Positions 45,215-55,467 of a DNA stretch of 64,000 nt are shown piece by piece; the stretch's first letter is position 1, and each line of letters begins with the position of its first letter. A program made the translations under genes and the position numbers. The notes beneath the pieces were generated by a model, which was given only the letters and a program-made list of their open reading frames with translations, was not told where the DNA came from and did no database searches. The stretch is taken from the NCBI RefSeq assembly GCF_034314165.1, contig NZ_JAVIWK010000001.1, positions 4,231,001-4,295,000 of the forward strand. Reading direction: 5' to 3'. This stretch comes from Pseudomonas sp. Bout1. Lineage in GTDB: Bacteria > Pseudomonadota > Gammaproteobacteria > Pseudomonadales > Pseudomonadaceae.

Positions 45215-46955
45215 GTAGATCGGCGTTGCGGGTTGGATCTCCGTTTGTCACATCACCCCGGGTGGTCAGCACCGAGCGCACTCGCTGCGCCAGCTCATCC
45301 GGGCCATAGGGTTTGGTTAACAGGTGAATGTCCTGGCTCAACAGGTGGTTGCTGGAGAGGATGTCGCGGGTGTGCCCGGACGTAAACAGCACCGCCACCG
45401 CCGGCACTTGCTCGCGCGCCCACTCGGCCAGGTCGGTACTTTTGACCCGGCCCGGCATCACTACGTCGGTAAAGATCAGGTCCGGTTGCAGCCCGGCGCG
45501 CAACATCAGCATGGCCATGTCACCGTCTTCGGCGGTCAGCACGGTGTAGCCGGATTGTTCGAGCAACTCCACCGCGGCGGTACGCACGCCTTCGTTGTCC
45601 TCGACCACCAGGATGGTCTCCTGGCCGCCGGCGTGGTTCGCAAGGGCAGCAGGCGCGTCGTGTTTTTCCGGTTCGAGGCTGCGCGGGAAATACATCTGCA
45701 CCACGGTGCCGCTGCCCTCCTCGCTGTCCACTTCGACATGCCCGCCACTTTGCCGCACGAAGCCGAACACCATGCTCAACCCCAGCCCGGTGCCGTGGCC
45801 ATCGGGCTTGGTGGTAAAAAACGGCTCGAACACCCGTGCCATGATTGTCGGCGACATGCCCGAGCCGGTGTCGGTAACCGCCAGGCGCACGTACTCGCCG
45901 GGGCTGATGCTTTTGCCCGCGCAGTCCGGGGGGTTGAGGATGATATTTTCGCCGGTGATCCGAATGATGCCCTCGCCTTTCATCGCGTCCCGCGCGTTGA
46001 TCGCAAGGTTGAGCAAGGCATTTTCCAACTGGTTGCGGTCGACATGAATGCACCACGGGTCCAGCGGCAGTTGCACATCAATGTGAATGGTTTCTCCCAA
46101 CGCTCGCTGCAACAGTTCACCCAGCCCTTCATAAATGCGCAGTGGGCTGTACACCGCCGGCGACAGCGGCTGGCGACGGGCAAAGGCCAGCAGTTGCGAG
46201 GTCAGCTTGGCCCCACGTTCCACCGCCGCAATGGCGGCGCTGACCCGGCGCTGCACGTGGGGGTTGTCGGGTTCATTGCGGGCCAGCAGGTGCAAGTTGC
46301 CCGCGACCACTTGCAGCAGGTTGTTAAAGTCATGGGCCACGCCGCCGGTCAGGCCACCGATGGCTTCGAGCTTTTGCGATTGGCGCAACTGCGCCTCGGC
46401 GGCGGAGCGGGCTTGCACTTCGGCGGCCACGCGCTGCTCCAGGTTGTGGGTGAGTTCCTGGCGCAGGCGCTCGGAGATCACATGCTCAGTGGTCTCCACC
46501 ACAATCGCCAATACCCCGGCCGGTTGCTGGTCGTCGCCGGCCACGGGGCTGTAATACAGGTCCATCCATACGTTTTCCGGGCGGCCGTCGCGCAGCAACT
46601 CCAGTGCCAGGTTACGGTAAGACAAGGTGCCGCCCGCCAGGCAGGTGTCGACCACATTGCGGTTGAAGTCCGCGACTTCCGGCCAGCCCAGTTCCACCGG
46701 CGCCCCCAGCAGATAAGGGTGACGGCCGCCGGCAAATACCGAGTAGCTGTCGTTGTAGATCATGTAGCCGGGCGTCCCCCACAGCATCACCATGGGCATG
46801 GGCGAGGCCAGCAACATCTGCACTGCGCTGACCAGGCTGTTGGGCCACGCGTGAATCGGGCCAAGGTCGGTGGCAGACCAGTCAAATGCACGAATTCTCT
46901 GGGCCATTTCGCCAGCCCAGCCTTCACAGCCGTGGGTATTGAATAAAAACTGCAT
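45210..46955 (-). CDS. Soluble PAS hybrid histidine kinase
   Basis: This 581-aa protein lacks membrane segments. Domains: a PAS-like sensor (about residues 25-160; FDWSATDLGPIHAWPNSL is typical), a short coiled coil, HisKA with His208 (TGGVAHDFNNLLQ), HATPase (NLAINARDAM, DTGSGMS, GTGLGLSMVFGF), and a C-terminal receiver (about 455-575) with phospho-Asp in LIFTDVVMPG. It should sense a cytoplasmic signal and phosphorylate its own receiver. No separate output regulator is nearby. Confidence 0.93.
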   Translation of the reverse strand: MQFLFNTHGCEGWAGEMAQRIRAFDWSATDLGPIHAWPNSLVSAVQMLLASPMPMVMLWGTPGYMIYNDSYSVFAGGRHPYLLGAPVELGWPEVADFNRNVVDTCLAGGTLSYRNLALELLRDGRPENVWMDLYYSPVAGDDQQPAGVLAIVVETTEHVISERLRQELTHNLEQRVAAEVQARSAAEAQLRQSQKLEAIGGLTGGVAHDFNNLLQVVAGNLHLLARNEPDNPHVQRRVSAAIAAVERGAKLTSQLLAFARRQPLSPAVYSPLRIYEGLGELLQRALGETIHIDVQLPLDPWCIHVDRNQLENALLNLAINARDAMKGEGIIRITGENIILNPPDCAGKSISPGEYVRLAVTDTGSGMSPTIMARVFEPFFTTKPDGHGTGLGLSMVFGFVRQSGGHVEVDSEEGSGTVVQMYFPRSLEPEKHDAPAALANHAGGQETILVVEDNEGVRTAAVELLEQSGYTVLTAEDGDMAMLMLRAGLQPDLIFTDVVMPGRVKSTDLAEWAREQVPAVAVLFTSGHTRDILSSNHLLSQDIHLLTKPYGPDELAQRVRSVLTTRGDVTNGDPTRNADLL

Positions 46956-47069
46956 TGATCGGCTCTGTAAGGAAATAAGAGATGGGGGGCGATGAAAACT
47001 TTGAGCCCGGCAGCAGCGGTTGGTTTCATTGCATATTGCTTAAGCCCGCATGAAGGGACAAGAGCCGGT

Positions 47070-50000
47070 TCAGCGAAAATCCCGGCTGCGCACACTGATG
47101 CCCGACAGCAGCGGTGTCAGGTCGGTCAAGCGCCCGGCGATCAAGTGCCGAACGTCCCCCACCGCCTCCCACCGCCCATCCACTTTAAGCAATCGCGACC
47201 CCACCAGCGCCTGACGCTGGCGCTCGGCCAAATCGCGCCAGACCACCACATTGATATTGCCGAACTCATCTTCCAGGGTGACGAAGGTCACGCCGCTGGC
47301 CGTGCCCGGGCGTTGCCGGCCGGTGACCAGCCCGGCAACGCTGACATTGCGTCCATGCTCGGCCAGCAGCAACTCGTTGGAACTGCGGCAGCGCCGCGCA
47401 CGCAGTTCATCGCGCAGCAGCGCCAACGGGTGCGGGCCCAAGGTGGTGCCGACGCTGGCGTAGTCGGCATACAGGTCTTCGCCGACCGTCGGTCGTGGCA
47501 GCTCCACCATCGCCTCTTCGGGGCTGGCCAACCCGGCAAACAGCCCCAGTTGCTTCTGCACCCCGGCCACCTCCCAGCGTGCCCGATGCCGATGCCCGGC
47601 CAGCCCGCGCAAGGCGCCGGCATCCGCCAGCAGCTCCTGGGCGCGGGTGTCCAGGCGGGCGCGCTCACCCAAGTCGGCAATATCGAAAAACCCGCGGGCC
47701 TGGCGCGCCGTTTCGATGCGCCGGCCATCCTCCTCGCGAAACCCGGAGATCATGCGCAAGCCCAGGCGGATTGCCGGTTGCTGGCCTTCGATGGGTTCCA
47801 GGCTGCAATCCCAGTCACTGGCTTGCACATCCACCGGCCGGATCTGCAAATGATGGCGACGGGCGTCCTGCAGGATCTGGTCGGGGCTGTAGAAACCCAT
47901 GGGCCAGCTGTTGATCAAGGCGCAGGCAAACGCGGCCGGTTCATGGCATTTGAGCCAGCAACTGGCGTAGGTCAGCAAGGCGAAACTGGCGGCGTGGGAT
48001 TCGGGGAAACCGTAGCTGCCAAAGCCCTTGATTTGCTCGAAGATCTGCGCGGCGAAGGCTTCGCTGTAGCCGTTTTTCAGCATGCCGGTGCGCAGGCGCT
48101 GCTGGTGCGGTTCAAGGCCGCCGTGGCGTTTCCAGGCGGCCATGGAGCGGCGCAGTTGGTCGGCTTCACCAGGCCCGTAATCGGCGGCGACCATGGCGAT
48201 CTGCATCACTTGCTCCTGAAACAGCGGGATGCCCAACGTGCGCTCCAGCACGGCCTTGAGTTCGGGCGATGGGTAGGTGGTTGCTTCCTCCTTGTTCCGT
48301 CGCCGCAGGTACGGGTGCACCATACCGCCCTGGATCGGCCCGGGGCGCACGATGGCAACCTCAATCACCAGGTCATAAAAGGTCTGGGGCTTGAGCCTGG
48401 GCAACATCGACATCTGCGCCCGCGACTCGATCTGGAACACGCCGATGGTGTCGGCCTTGCTGATCATCGCGTAGGTCGCCGCATCCTCCTTGGGCACCGA
48501 GGCCAGGCTCAGGTCCCGGTTGCGATGGCGGCGCAGCAGGTCGAAGCAGCGGCGAATCGCACTGAGCATGCCCAGCGCGAGAATGTCCACCTTGAGCAGG
48601 CCCACCGCGTCGAGGTCGTCCTTGTCCCACTGGATGATGGTGCGCTCGGCCATGGCGGCGTTTTCCACCGGCACCAGGGTGTCCAGCGGGTGTTCGGAAA
48701 TCACGAAACCCCCGGGGTGCTGGGACAGGTGCCGGGGGAAGCCGATCAGTTGTTGGGTCAAGGTGAGCACCCGGCGCAGCACCGGGCTGTCGGGGTCGAA
48801 GCCACCTTCGCGCAGGCGCTCCAGGGGCGGTGCTTCGTCGCTCCAGCGGCCGCAGCAGTCGGCCAGGGCGTTGACCTGGTCCGGCGGCAGCCCAAGGGCC
48901 TTGGCCACGTCGCGCACCGCACCGGCGCCGTGGTAGCTGCTGACCACCGCCGTCAAGGCGGCGCGGGTACGGCCGTAGCGTTGGAACACGTATTGCAGCA
49001 CCTCTTCGCGGCGCTCGTGTTCAAAATCCACGTCGATGTCGGGCGGCTCGTTGCGCTCGCGAGACAGGAAGCGCTCGAACAGCATGTTCATCAGGCTCGG
49101 GTTGATCTCGGTGATGCCCAGGGCAAAGCACACCGCCGAGTTGGCCGCCGAGCCGCGGCCCTGGCACAGGATCGACCGGCTACGGGCGAAGCGCACAATG
49201 TCGTGCACGGTAAGGAAGTAGCTTTCGTAGCCCAGCTCGCTGATCAGTTCCAGTTCGTTATTGATCTGCTGGAGGGTCTTGGCATCGACCCCTTCCGGCC
49301 AACGCTGGGCGATGCCTTGCTCGGTCAAGAGGCGTAGCCAGGATTTAGCGTCCTGGCCTTCAGGCACTAATTCCCTGGGGTATTGATAGCGCAACTGGCC
49401 CAGGTCGAAGGTGCAACGCCGGGCGATGTTCAGGGATGCTTCCAGCAAGTGCGCCGGGTACAGCGCGGCCAATGCATCGAGGCTGCGCAAGTGGCGCTCG
49501 CCGTTGGGGTGCAGGCGCGCGCCGGCTTCGGCCACCGGGACGTGATGACGGATCGCGGTCATGGTGTCTTGCAACGCGCGACGGCCACGCACGTGCATAT
49601 GCACATCGCCGCAGGCCACCGCCGGCAGGTGCAGGCTGGCGGCCAGGTTCAGGCGTTGCTCAAGGTGACGGGCATCGTTCTGGCCGCAATGCAGCTCCAC
49701 GGCCAGCCACAGGCGATCGGTGAACGTGCTGCGCAGCCATTGGATGTTCGCCTGGGTGTCGGCATCTTCGACCATCCATAACACCAGCAACCCTTGTACC
49801 GATGTGAAGTCCTCTTGCAGCAGCCGATAGTGACCTTTTTGCGCACGGCGCCGGGCAATGGTGATCAGCCGACACAGGTGCTGGTAACCCTCCAGGTTCT
49901 CCACCAGCAGCACCAGCTTGGGGCCGTTTTCCAGGCGCATCTCGCTGCCGACAATCAGCGGCAACCCGACTTCCTTGGCCGCCTGCCAGGCGCGCACGAT

Positions 50001-50138
50001 GCCTGACAAGGTGCATTCATCGGTGATCGCCAGCGCCTCATAGCCCTGCTGTTTGGCCCGCTCAAACAGCTCGCGGGCACTGGAGGCGCCCCGCTGGAAA
50101 CTGAAGTTGGACAGGCAATGCAGCTCCGCATAACTCAT
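47070..50138 (-). CDS. dnaE2: Error-prone DNA polymerase III alpha, DnaE2/ImuC
   Basis: The ATG 50136-50138 gives 1022 aa, the DnaE2 length, with an N-terminal PHP domain ([28 protein letters not shown]), the polymerase core ([20 protein letters not shown] includes [12 protein letters not shown], the catalytic acidic motif) and a C-terminal OB domain. It is the catalytic subunit of the ImuABC translesion mutasome and is SOS-induced. It follows imuB with a 4-nt overlap. Confidence 0.96.
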   Translation of the reverse strand: MSYAELHCLSNFSFQRGASSARELFERAKQQGYEALAITDECTLSGIVRAWQAAKEVGLPLIVGSEMRLENGPKLVLLVENLEGYQHLCRLITIARRRAQKGHYRLLQEDFTSVQGLLVLWMVEDADTQANIQWLRSTFTDRLWLAVELHCGQNDARHLEQRLNLAASLHLPAVACGDVHMHVRGRRALQDTMTAIRHHVPVAEAGARLHPNGERHLRSLDALAALYPAHLLEASLNIARRCTFDLGQLRYQYPRELVPEGQDAKSWLRLLTEQGIAQRWPEGVDAKTLQQINNELELISELGYESYFLTVHDIVRFARSRSILCQGRGSAANSAVCFALGITEINPSLMNMLFERFLSRERNEPPDIDVDFEHERREEVLQYVFQRYGRTRAALTAVVSSYHGAGAVRDVAKALGLPPDQVNALADCCGRWSDEAPPLERLREGGFDPDSPVLRRVLTLTQQLIGFPRHLSQHPGGFVISEHPLDTLVPVENAAMAERTIIQWDKDDLDAVGLLKVDILALGMLSAIRRCFDLLRRHRNRDLSLASVPKEDAATYAMISKADTIGVFQIESRAQMSMLPRLKPQTFYDLVIEVAIVRPGPIQGGMVHPYLRRRNKEEATTYPSPELKAVLERTLGIPLFQEQVMQIAMVAADYGPGEADQLRRSMAAWKRHGGLEPHQQRLRTGMLKNGYSEAFAAQIFEQIKGFGSYGFPESHAASFALLTYASCWLKCHEPAAFACALINSWPMGFYSPDQILQDARRHHLQIRPVDVQASDWDCSLEPIEGQQPAIRLGLRMISGFREEDGRRIETARQARGFFDIADLGERARLDTRAQELLADAGALRGLAGHRHRARWEVAGVQKQLGLFAGLASPEEAMVELPRPTVGEDLYADYASVGTTLGPHPLALLRDELRARRCRSSNELLLAEHGRNVSVAGLVTGRQRPGTASGVTFVTLEDEFGNINVVVWRDLAERQRQALVGSRLLKVDGRWEAVGDVRHLIAGRLTDLTPLLSGISVRSRDFR

Positions 50139-51550
50139 GCGAACCAGCCTTGCAGCCACAGCGCGCCGCTTTCGCCCACGGTTCGGTAAGCCCAGCCCTG
50201 CTGGCCGGCGCGGGTGCGTACCAGGTAGTAATCGCGGCGCACATCGGCGCCATCCCACCAGCCCGATTCGATACGTTCCGGGCCCATCAATATCTGTAGG
50301 CCGTGCTCCGCCAGGGGCGTGGGTTCAGGCAGCAACCAGCCGGGGCGCTGCACGTTGTTTGAGGGCATGCATGGGCGCGTGTCGGCACCGGGTTGCCAGG
50401 CGCATTCGGGGCGGTGGTCGGCGTGAAAGCGCAGGCCTTGCACTGCCTCGTCCCCCAGCCGCGCCCGCAGGCGTTCGCGCAGTTGCTCCCACGGCAGGGT
50501 TTGTTGCGGGCGTTCGTCGAACAGGTCCTGGCGCTGGGGCACAAACACTGGCAGGTCCTGGGCCACCAGGCGAAAGCCGCGCACCGGCGAGGTGACGTGC
50601 ACTTGCTCCAGGCGGCCACGGGCCAGTTCGAACAGCATCGCTGCATCACGTTCGGCACTGAGCAGGCCGACCTTGATGAGGGTGTCGGGTTCTGCCGCGT
50701 GTTCCAGGTGCAGGTCAAAGCGTTGCACGCCACTGTCGCGGCCACACAGGAACGCCGACAAATCGCCGGTCAAACGGCGCAAGGGAAACAGCAAGGCTTG
50801 ATGGGACAACACATCAAAATTCAGCTCGATGCGCACATCGAAGCGGTCCGGCGGCTGGTAGAACGCCAGGGCCAGCGGCCGTTGCCCACTCAGTGCATCG
50901 AGGTGCTTGAGCAGCGCCGCGTCGAACCGCCGGGCCAAAGTATGCCGGGGCAGCGCCTGCACCTGGGCCAGGGTGCGCAAGCCCATGCGCGACAACGCGG
51001 TGGCGGCTTGCGAGTCGAGGCCGGCGCGGTCGATGGGGATCGGCGCCAACGCTTGTTGCAGGCTGTGCTCATCGGCCACAGCGAGGCCGTCGTAGGCATT
51101 CGCTAATATTCGCGCTGCTGCCGGGTTTGGCGCGGCGACAATGCGATGACGAAACCCCAGGTCGGTCAGTTCCTTGCGCAAGCGCGCTTCAAGCAGCGGC
51201 CAGGGCCCGAACAGGCCCAGGCTCGACTCGATCTCGAACAGCAACGCCCGTGGGTAGAACACGCTGACCTGAGAGCTGAATCGGTAGGCCCAGGCCGCCA
51301 GAAATTGCTGCCAGTATTCGATCTGCGCCGGGTCGTATTCGGCGCAGGCAAACGCCTTGGTCAAGGCATGGGCCGCCGTCAGCGATTGGCCGGGGCGCAG
51401 CCCGAGTTTGCGGGCGGCCTCATTGACGGTTTGCAGCACCCGCCGTTGTGGCGTACCCGCCAGCAGGGCCAACGGCTGATCCGGTTCGGGGCGCACACGC
51501 AGCACCCCGTCCAGCGCCAATTGCGGGAAGACAATACACACCCAGCGCAT
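50135..51550 (-). CDS. imuB: ImuB, Y-family polymerase-like translesion subunit
   Basis: The ATG 51548-51550 gives 471 aa ([19 protein letters not shown]). It resembles DinB/Y-family polymerases but the catalytic acidic residues are absent: the normal IDMDCFYA-type start is here [10 protein letters not shown]. ImuB is therefore a scaffold that binds the beta clamp, ImuA and DnaE2. It is coupled to dnaE2 at its 3' end (4-nt overlap) and follows imuA. Confidence 0.94.
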   Translation of the reverse strand: MRWVCIVFPQLALDGVLRVRPEPDQPLALLAGTPQRRVLQTVNEAARKLGLRPGQSLTAAHALTKAFACAEYDPAQIEYWQQFLAAWAYRFSSQVSVFYPRALLFEIESSLGLFGPWPLLEARLRKELTDLGFRHRIVAAPNPAAARILANAYDGLAVADEHSLQQALAPIPIDRAGLDSQAATALSRMGLRTLAQVQALPRHTLARRFDAALLKHLDALSGQRPLALAFYQPPDRFDVRIELNFDVLSHQALLFPLRRLTGDLSAFLCGRDSGVQRFDLHLEHAAEPDTLIKVGLLSAERDAAMLFELARGRLEQVHVTSPVRGFRLVAQDLPVFVPQRQDLFDERPQQTLPWEQLRERLRARLGDEAVQGLRFHADHRPECAWQPGADTRPCMPSNNVQRPGWLLPEPTPLAEHGLQILMGPERIESGWWDGADVRRDYYLVRTRAGQQGWAYRTVGESGALWLQGWFA

Positions 51551-51557
51551 GCCAACC

Positions 51558-52169
51558 TCAGTGCCCAAGTGCAATGGGCGCGGGATGGGCCAGGCCGCCC
51601 CGGCACTTGAGCACCCGCACTTGCGCCGGGCTGGCCTCCACCGCCAGGCGCAAGGCGGCCGGTGACGGGTTGATCGCCTCGTTCAATGAGCGCCAGGCGA
51701 AGGCCAGGGTCTGGCCGGTTTCTGCCGCCACCTGCAAGCGGCGCAAGGCCCGGTCATCGGCCTTGCGCGGCCAGCACAACACCGCGCCGCAACTGCCGGA
51801 ACGCAGGCATTGCTCCACCGCCCACAAGGCGTCACGCTCATCGGCCTGGATCACCGACAGCTGGCGCACATCCACCCCGGCGTTTTGCCAGGCGTGGGGG
51901 TACGGCGTGTAAGGCGGCGCCACCAACACGATGCGCTCGCCAGCCGCCGCCAACCGCGCCAGGGTCGGCCACACCAGTTGCAACTCGCCCACGCCCTCCT
52001 TGGCCATGAGGATTTCGCTCAACGCCGCCTCCGGCCAGCCACCGCTGGGCAGCACTGCATCCAGCGCCGCAAGCCCGGTGGGATGGAGGCTGGCAGGCGG
52101 CGCGGCGGGCCGGCCCTTCCAGACCCGGCCGCCATTGAACAGCGAGTCCAGGGCAACGACGGCGCCCAT
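51558..52169 (-). CDS. imuA: ImuA, RecA-like translesion protein
   Basis: The ATG 52167-52169 gives 203 aa (MGAVVALDSLFNGGRVWKG). It has the ImuA pattern: LHPTGLAALDAVLPSGGWPEAALSEIL and a RecA-like middle (IVLVAPPYTPYPHAWQNAGV), with a poor Walker A. It starts at the stop codon of lexA2 (1-nt overlap) and ends 7 nt before imuB. It belongs to the SOS mutagenesis cassette. Confidence 0.93.
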   Translation of the reverse strand: MGAVVALDSLFNGGRVWKGRPAAPPASLHPTGLAALDAVLPSGGWPEAALSEILMAKEGVGELQLVWPTLARLAAAGERIVLVAPPYTPYPHAWQNAGVDVRQLSVIQADERDALWAVEQCLRSGSCGAVLCWPRKADDRALRRLQVAAETGQTLAFAWRSLNEAINPSPAALRLAVEASPAQVRVLKCRGGLAHPAPIALGH

Positions 52170-52786
52170 CAGCCTTGCCTCACCAGGCCGCAAAACACCC
52201 CTTCGATCGCCAGGTCCTGATCGGGACGCACCACGATGGGCTGATAAGCGGGGTTGCGTGGCAGCAGGCGCACGCGCTCGCCCACGTGTTCGAAACGCTT
52301 GATGGTGACTTCACCGTCCAGGCGCGCCACCACGATTTGCCCATTCAAGGCCTCGGCACTGCGGCGTACGCCCACCAAGTCGCCATCGAGGATGCCGTCT
52401 TCGATCATCGAATCGCCCTGCACCCGCAGCAGGTAATCCGGGGTTTTCGCAAACATGCCCGGGTCGAGCAGCAAGCGGTTGTGCACTTCGGCGTCGGCGC
52501 CGATGGGCACGCCGGCAGCCACTCGGCCGAGCACCGGGATGTCCAGCAACTCAGGCCGCACCGGCTGATTAAGCAGGCGAATGCCCCGGGCCTGGTTCGG
52601 GTTGACCTCGATAAAGCCGCCCTCAGTCAGCGCCAGCACATGCTTGCGCGCCACGCTGCGGGAGGCAAAGCCGAACGCCTCGGCGATCTCGGCGAGGCTG
52701 GGGGACTGGCCTTGCTGCGCGATACGGTCGCGGATAAAGGTCAGGATGGCGGTGCGGCGGGGCGTTAAAGTCGTCATGGAGTACAT
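52169..52786 (-). CDS. lexA2: LexA-type repressor of the mutagenesis cassette (LexA2)
   Basis: This 205-aa protein has an N-terminal winged HTH (TPRRTAILTFIRDRIAQQGQ, and SLAEIAEAFGFASRSVARKH), the Ala-Gly cleavage site (GRVAAGVPIG), the catalytic Ser in QGDSMIEDG and the Lys in DGEVTIKRF. The first ATG (52784-52786) has AGGAG five nt upstream and is preferred; an ATG three codons in is possible. RecA-stimulated self-cleavage should induce imuA-imuB-dnaE2. The operator palindrome covers its own ribosome site and start. Confidence 0.94.
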   Translation of the reverse strand: MYSMTTLTPRRTAILTFIRDRIAQQGQSPSLAEIAEAFGFASRSVARKHVLALTEGGFIEVNPNQARGIRLLNQPVRPELLDIPVLGRVAAGVPIGADAEVHNRLLLDPGMFAKTPDYLLRVQGDSMIEDGILDGDLVGVRRSAEALNGQIVVARLDGEVTIKRFEHVGERVRLLPRNPAYQPIVVRPDQDLAIEGVFCGLVRQG

Positions 52787-52795
52787 TTGTACTCC
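52778..52795. promoter_or_regulatory. LexA2-type operator
   Basis: GGAGTAC-ATTT-GTACTCC is a perfect 7-bp inverted repeat with a 4-nt centre. It overlaps the Shine-Dalgarno sequence and the first ATG of lexA2. Its GTAC-N4-GTAC form differs from the CTGT-N8-ACAG box of E. coli-type LexA. Confidence 0.75.
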
Positions 52796-52889
52796 TGTAG
52801 GAAATTTCTAGCAAGATCCGTCAGTCGCTTCCCACATGGTCACTGAAAAAGCCGCAGCCAAGTTGACGAACGGTCAATCGAATGTTCAG

Positions 52890-53080
52890 ATGCCGGCCTG
52901 TTTCAGGTGCCTCATGCCGCCGTGCATGGGGTGAAACGGGAAACCGGTGCCGCTCTTTCCGAGCCAGTCCGGTGCTGCCCCCGCAACGGTAGACGCGTGA
53001 CCCCTTCGACACACCACTGTGGCCTGCGCGCCATGGGAAGGTGAAGGTGTCCATACGCGTGAGCCCGGAGACCGGCCTGG
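52890..53080 (+). ncRNA. Cobalamin riboswitch
   Basis: Conserved parts of the B12 riboswitch are in order: P1 arm GCCGG (52892), AGGTGCC...GGGAAACCGGTGC-like segment, GCTGCCCCCGCAACGGT (52974-52990), GGGAAGG, the B12 box GTGAGCCCGGAGACCGGCC (53059-53077), which closes P1. It lies 109 nt upstream of the BtuB-type receptor ATG. Binding of adenosyl- or other cobalamin should lower expression of the receptor and the two downstream genes. Confidence 0.95.
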
Positions 53081-53188
53081 AATTCTGTTTGGCAAAATCC
53101 TGCGGTGGGCGGGCATGGGCCGGTATTGGCGTGTGCTCGGTGCCTACTCGTGCGTGCTTTTCGCGAAAGAAACTTTTCCGAGAAGACT

Positions 53189-55123
53189 ATGATTCGACCT
53201 TTCAACACTCCCGTGCCCAGCCTGTTGCTCGGCTGCCTGTTCAGCCCCCTGCTGCTGGCCGACGACAACACCCTTGAGCTCAAGCAGCAGATCGTTTCTG
53301 CGCCGTCGGTGGAGTCCACCACCGTGGCCGACATGGCCCAGTACGGCAGCAAGGTCGAGACCGTCACCCGCGAACAGATCGAGCGCGCCGGCCCCGCCGC
53401 CGATGTGTCGCGCGTGATGCAGATGTTCATCCCCGGCCTGTACGTGGCGCCCAAGAACGGCCCGTTCGACTACGGTACCTATTCCCTGCTGGGCGGGCGC
53501 AACGATGACACGCTGATCCTGCTGGACGGAGTACGCCTGAACAACCGCCTGTACGGCGGCCTGTACCTGGACACCCTGCCCGCCAATGCCATCGAGCGCA
53601 TCGAAGTGCTCAAGGGTGGCCAGAGCCTGCTGTTCGGCACCCAGGCGGTGTCGGGGGTGATCAACATCGTTACCCGCAGCCCGCAAACCCGCGAGGCGTC
53701 CGGCGAGGTGAACCTGGGCGCAGACACCTTCGGCGGCACCACCGGCGATGCCCGGGTCGAGAAGATCTTCAACAACGGTTTTGGCGATCTTGGCTTGCTG
53801 GCCTACATCAGCCGCAACGCCTCCGAGGGCTACCAGCCGTTTCGCAACCGCGACATGAAAAACGTCAGCGACAAGCAGCGCTCCTACGAAGTCACCACCT
53901 TCGGCACCAAGGCGATCCAGTCGTTTGGCGATGACACGCGCCTTGAGCTGTTTTACCAGTACGCCGACGCCAACCTGGATTTCGCCCGCCCGGCAGGCAA
54001 CCACAAGACCACCAACGACCGCGTGCAACAGATCGCCACGGCCACCTTCGAGCAGAGCCTCAACGAGCGCCTGAGCTATTTTGTCAAAGGCCATATCAAC
54101 GATTGGGACACGCGCTATACCCGCATCAACAATCTCCAGGGCGGCGGCACCCAGGTCATCAACCACAACGACTATTGGGGCTTCACCGACTGGGGCGTGC
54201 AGGCCGAAGGCAAGGCCGTGCTGCCGGGCGAGCACGTGCTGGTGTTCGGCTCCGACAACCAGTGGTTCAAGGGCCAGGACGATGTGCTGATCATCGACGA
54301 CAACAAGGCTCAGGCCCACGCGCTGTACACCCAGTTGCGCCCGAATATCGAGGCGCTGCCGAACTGGCACCCGAGCATCGGCGTACGCCACGAAGCCATG
54401 AGCGGCGGCGACAGCGCCACCGTCGGCATGCTCACTTCGCTCTACGACCTCAACGACCACTGGGCCCTGCGCGGCCAATACGGCACCGCCTACAAACTGC
54501 CGAACGCCGAGCAACTGTTCGTCAACGAAGAGGATGAAAAAGGTAACCGCAACCTCAAGCCAGAGAAGAGCCGCAACGCCGAGCTGGGCCTCGACTACAA
54601 GGGCAGCCTGCTGGGGCGAGACTTCAGCGCCAGCGTCACGTTGTTCAAGCGCAAGATCACCGACCTGATCACCCTGGACGATATCCAGTGGGTCAACGGC
54701 CAGGGGCAGCTCCAGATGCGCGGTTTCGAGGCAGACGCCAAGCTGCAACTCAACGCGCAATGGAGCGTGCAGGCCGACATGACGCGTAACCTCACCGAGT
54801 CCCGCGCTGGCGTCACCCTCAACGACATCCCCGGGTTCTTCGCCCGTTCGCGGGTCGGCTACGAATCGGTGGACCGCATGTGGGGCGCCGGCACAGCCGC
54901 GCGGTACATCGGTGATATCGTCAGCTCGAAAAAGGTCGAGTACGGCAACTACACCGTGGTGGATGCCGACGCCTATCGCTATATCGACCACGCCCACCAA
55001 CACCGCGTCAGCCTACTGGTAGAGAACCTGTTAGACCGCGACTACGTCACCAGCCGCGCCAGCAACGTCGACAACCTCGGACGGCCGTTCAGCTCCGAAG
55101 TCCGCTACACGTACCGCTTCTGA
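53189..55123 (+). CDS. btuB: TonB-dependent vitamin B12 receptor, BtuB-like
   Basis: The ATG 53189 gives 644 aa with a signal peptide (SLLLGCLFSPLLLADD). A plug domain follows (VETVTREQIERAGPAADVSRVMQ, NDDTLILLDGVRLNNRLYGG, IERIEVLKGGQSLLFGTQAV) and a beta-barrel ending in an aromatic residue (VRYTYRF), as outer-membrane proteins do. The 5' cobalamin riboswitch supports B12 or corrinoid as the ligand. Frames upstream of 53189 are not used. Confidence 0.93.
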   Translation: MIRPFNTPVPSLLLGCLFSPLLLADDNTLELKQQIVSAPSVESTTVADMAQYGSKVETVTREQIERAGPAADVSRVMQMFIPGLYVAPKNGPFDYGTYSLLGGRNDDTLILLDGVRLNNRLYGGLYLDTLPANAIERIEVLKGGQSLLFGTQAVSGVINIVTRSPQTREASGEVNLGADTFGGTTGDARVEKIFNNGFGDLGLLAYISRNASEGYQPFRNRDMKNVSDKQRSYEVTTFGTKAIQSFGDDTRLELFYQYADANLDFARPAGNHKTTNDRVQQIATATFEQSLNERLSYFVKGHINDWDTRYTRINNLQGGGTQVINHNDYWGFTDWGVQAEGKAVLPGEHVLVFGSDNQWFKGQDDVLIIDDNKAQAHALYTQLRPNIEALPNWHPSIGVRHEAMSGGDSATVGMLTSLYDLNDHWALRGQYGTAYKLPNAEQLFVNEEDEKGNRNLKPEKSRNAELGLDYKGSLLGRDFSASVTLFKRKITDLITLDDIQWVNGQGQLQMRGFEADAKLQLNAQWSVQADMTRNLTESRAGVTLNDIPGFFARSRVGYESVDRMWGAGTAARYIGDIVSSKKVEYGNYTVVDADAYRYIDHAHQHRVSLLVENLLDRDYVTSRASNVDNLGRPFSSEVRYTYRF

Positions 55124-55467
55124 TGGATACGCCCATAGAGACTCATCCGGACTGGTCCCATGTCCCCGCCCACGCCCGTCACGTGTTCCTGTGCACCGGC
55201 CCGCGCTGCACCCAGCGTGGCGCGCTGCAACTGTGGAAAACCCTGCGCCGCCACCTGCTGCAACACGACTGCATCGAAAAGCCTGGCGGCGTACTGTTGA
55301 CCCGCACCCACTGCCAGTTCCCGTGCAACCTGGGGCCGATAGTGACGGTATACCCAGACACCTGCTGGTACGGCGTGCACAGCAACGCAGACGTCCGGCG
55401 CCTGGTGGAGGTGCACCTGGTGGGCGGCGAAGTCGTCGAGGATCTGCTGATCAAGGAGCGATCATGA
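55123..55467 (+). CDS. Small (2Fe-2S) ferredoxin-like protein of the B12 locus
   Basis: This 114-aa protein has Cys residues in FLCTGPRCTQRG and HCQFPCNLGP, in the C-x4-C and C-x3-C spacing of thioredoxin-like 2Fe-2S ferredoxins. It overlaps the receptor stop by 1 nt and the BtuF start by 4 nt, so all three are co-translated. Related proteins are found in cobalt and cobalamin gene clusters, where a role in reducing the corrinoid Co or in storing electrons has been proposed; that remains inference here. Confidence 0.8.
   Translation: MDTPIETHPDWSHVPAHARHVFLCTGPRCTQRGALQLWKTLRRHLLQHDCIEKPGGVLLTRTHCQFPCNLGPIVTVYPDTCWYGVHSNADVRRLVEVHLVGGEVVEDLLIKERS

Noticed and set aside
46992-49337. Plus-strand open frame of 781 codons
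   Set aside because: It is antisense to dnaE2 and has low-complexity composition.
53144-55003. Minus-strand open frame of 619 codons
   Set aside because: It is antisense to the BtuB-like receptor; Val/Ala/Gly-rich shadow.
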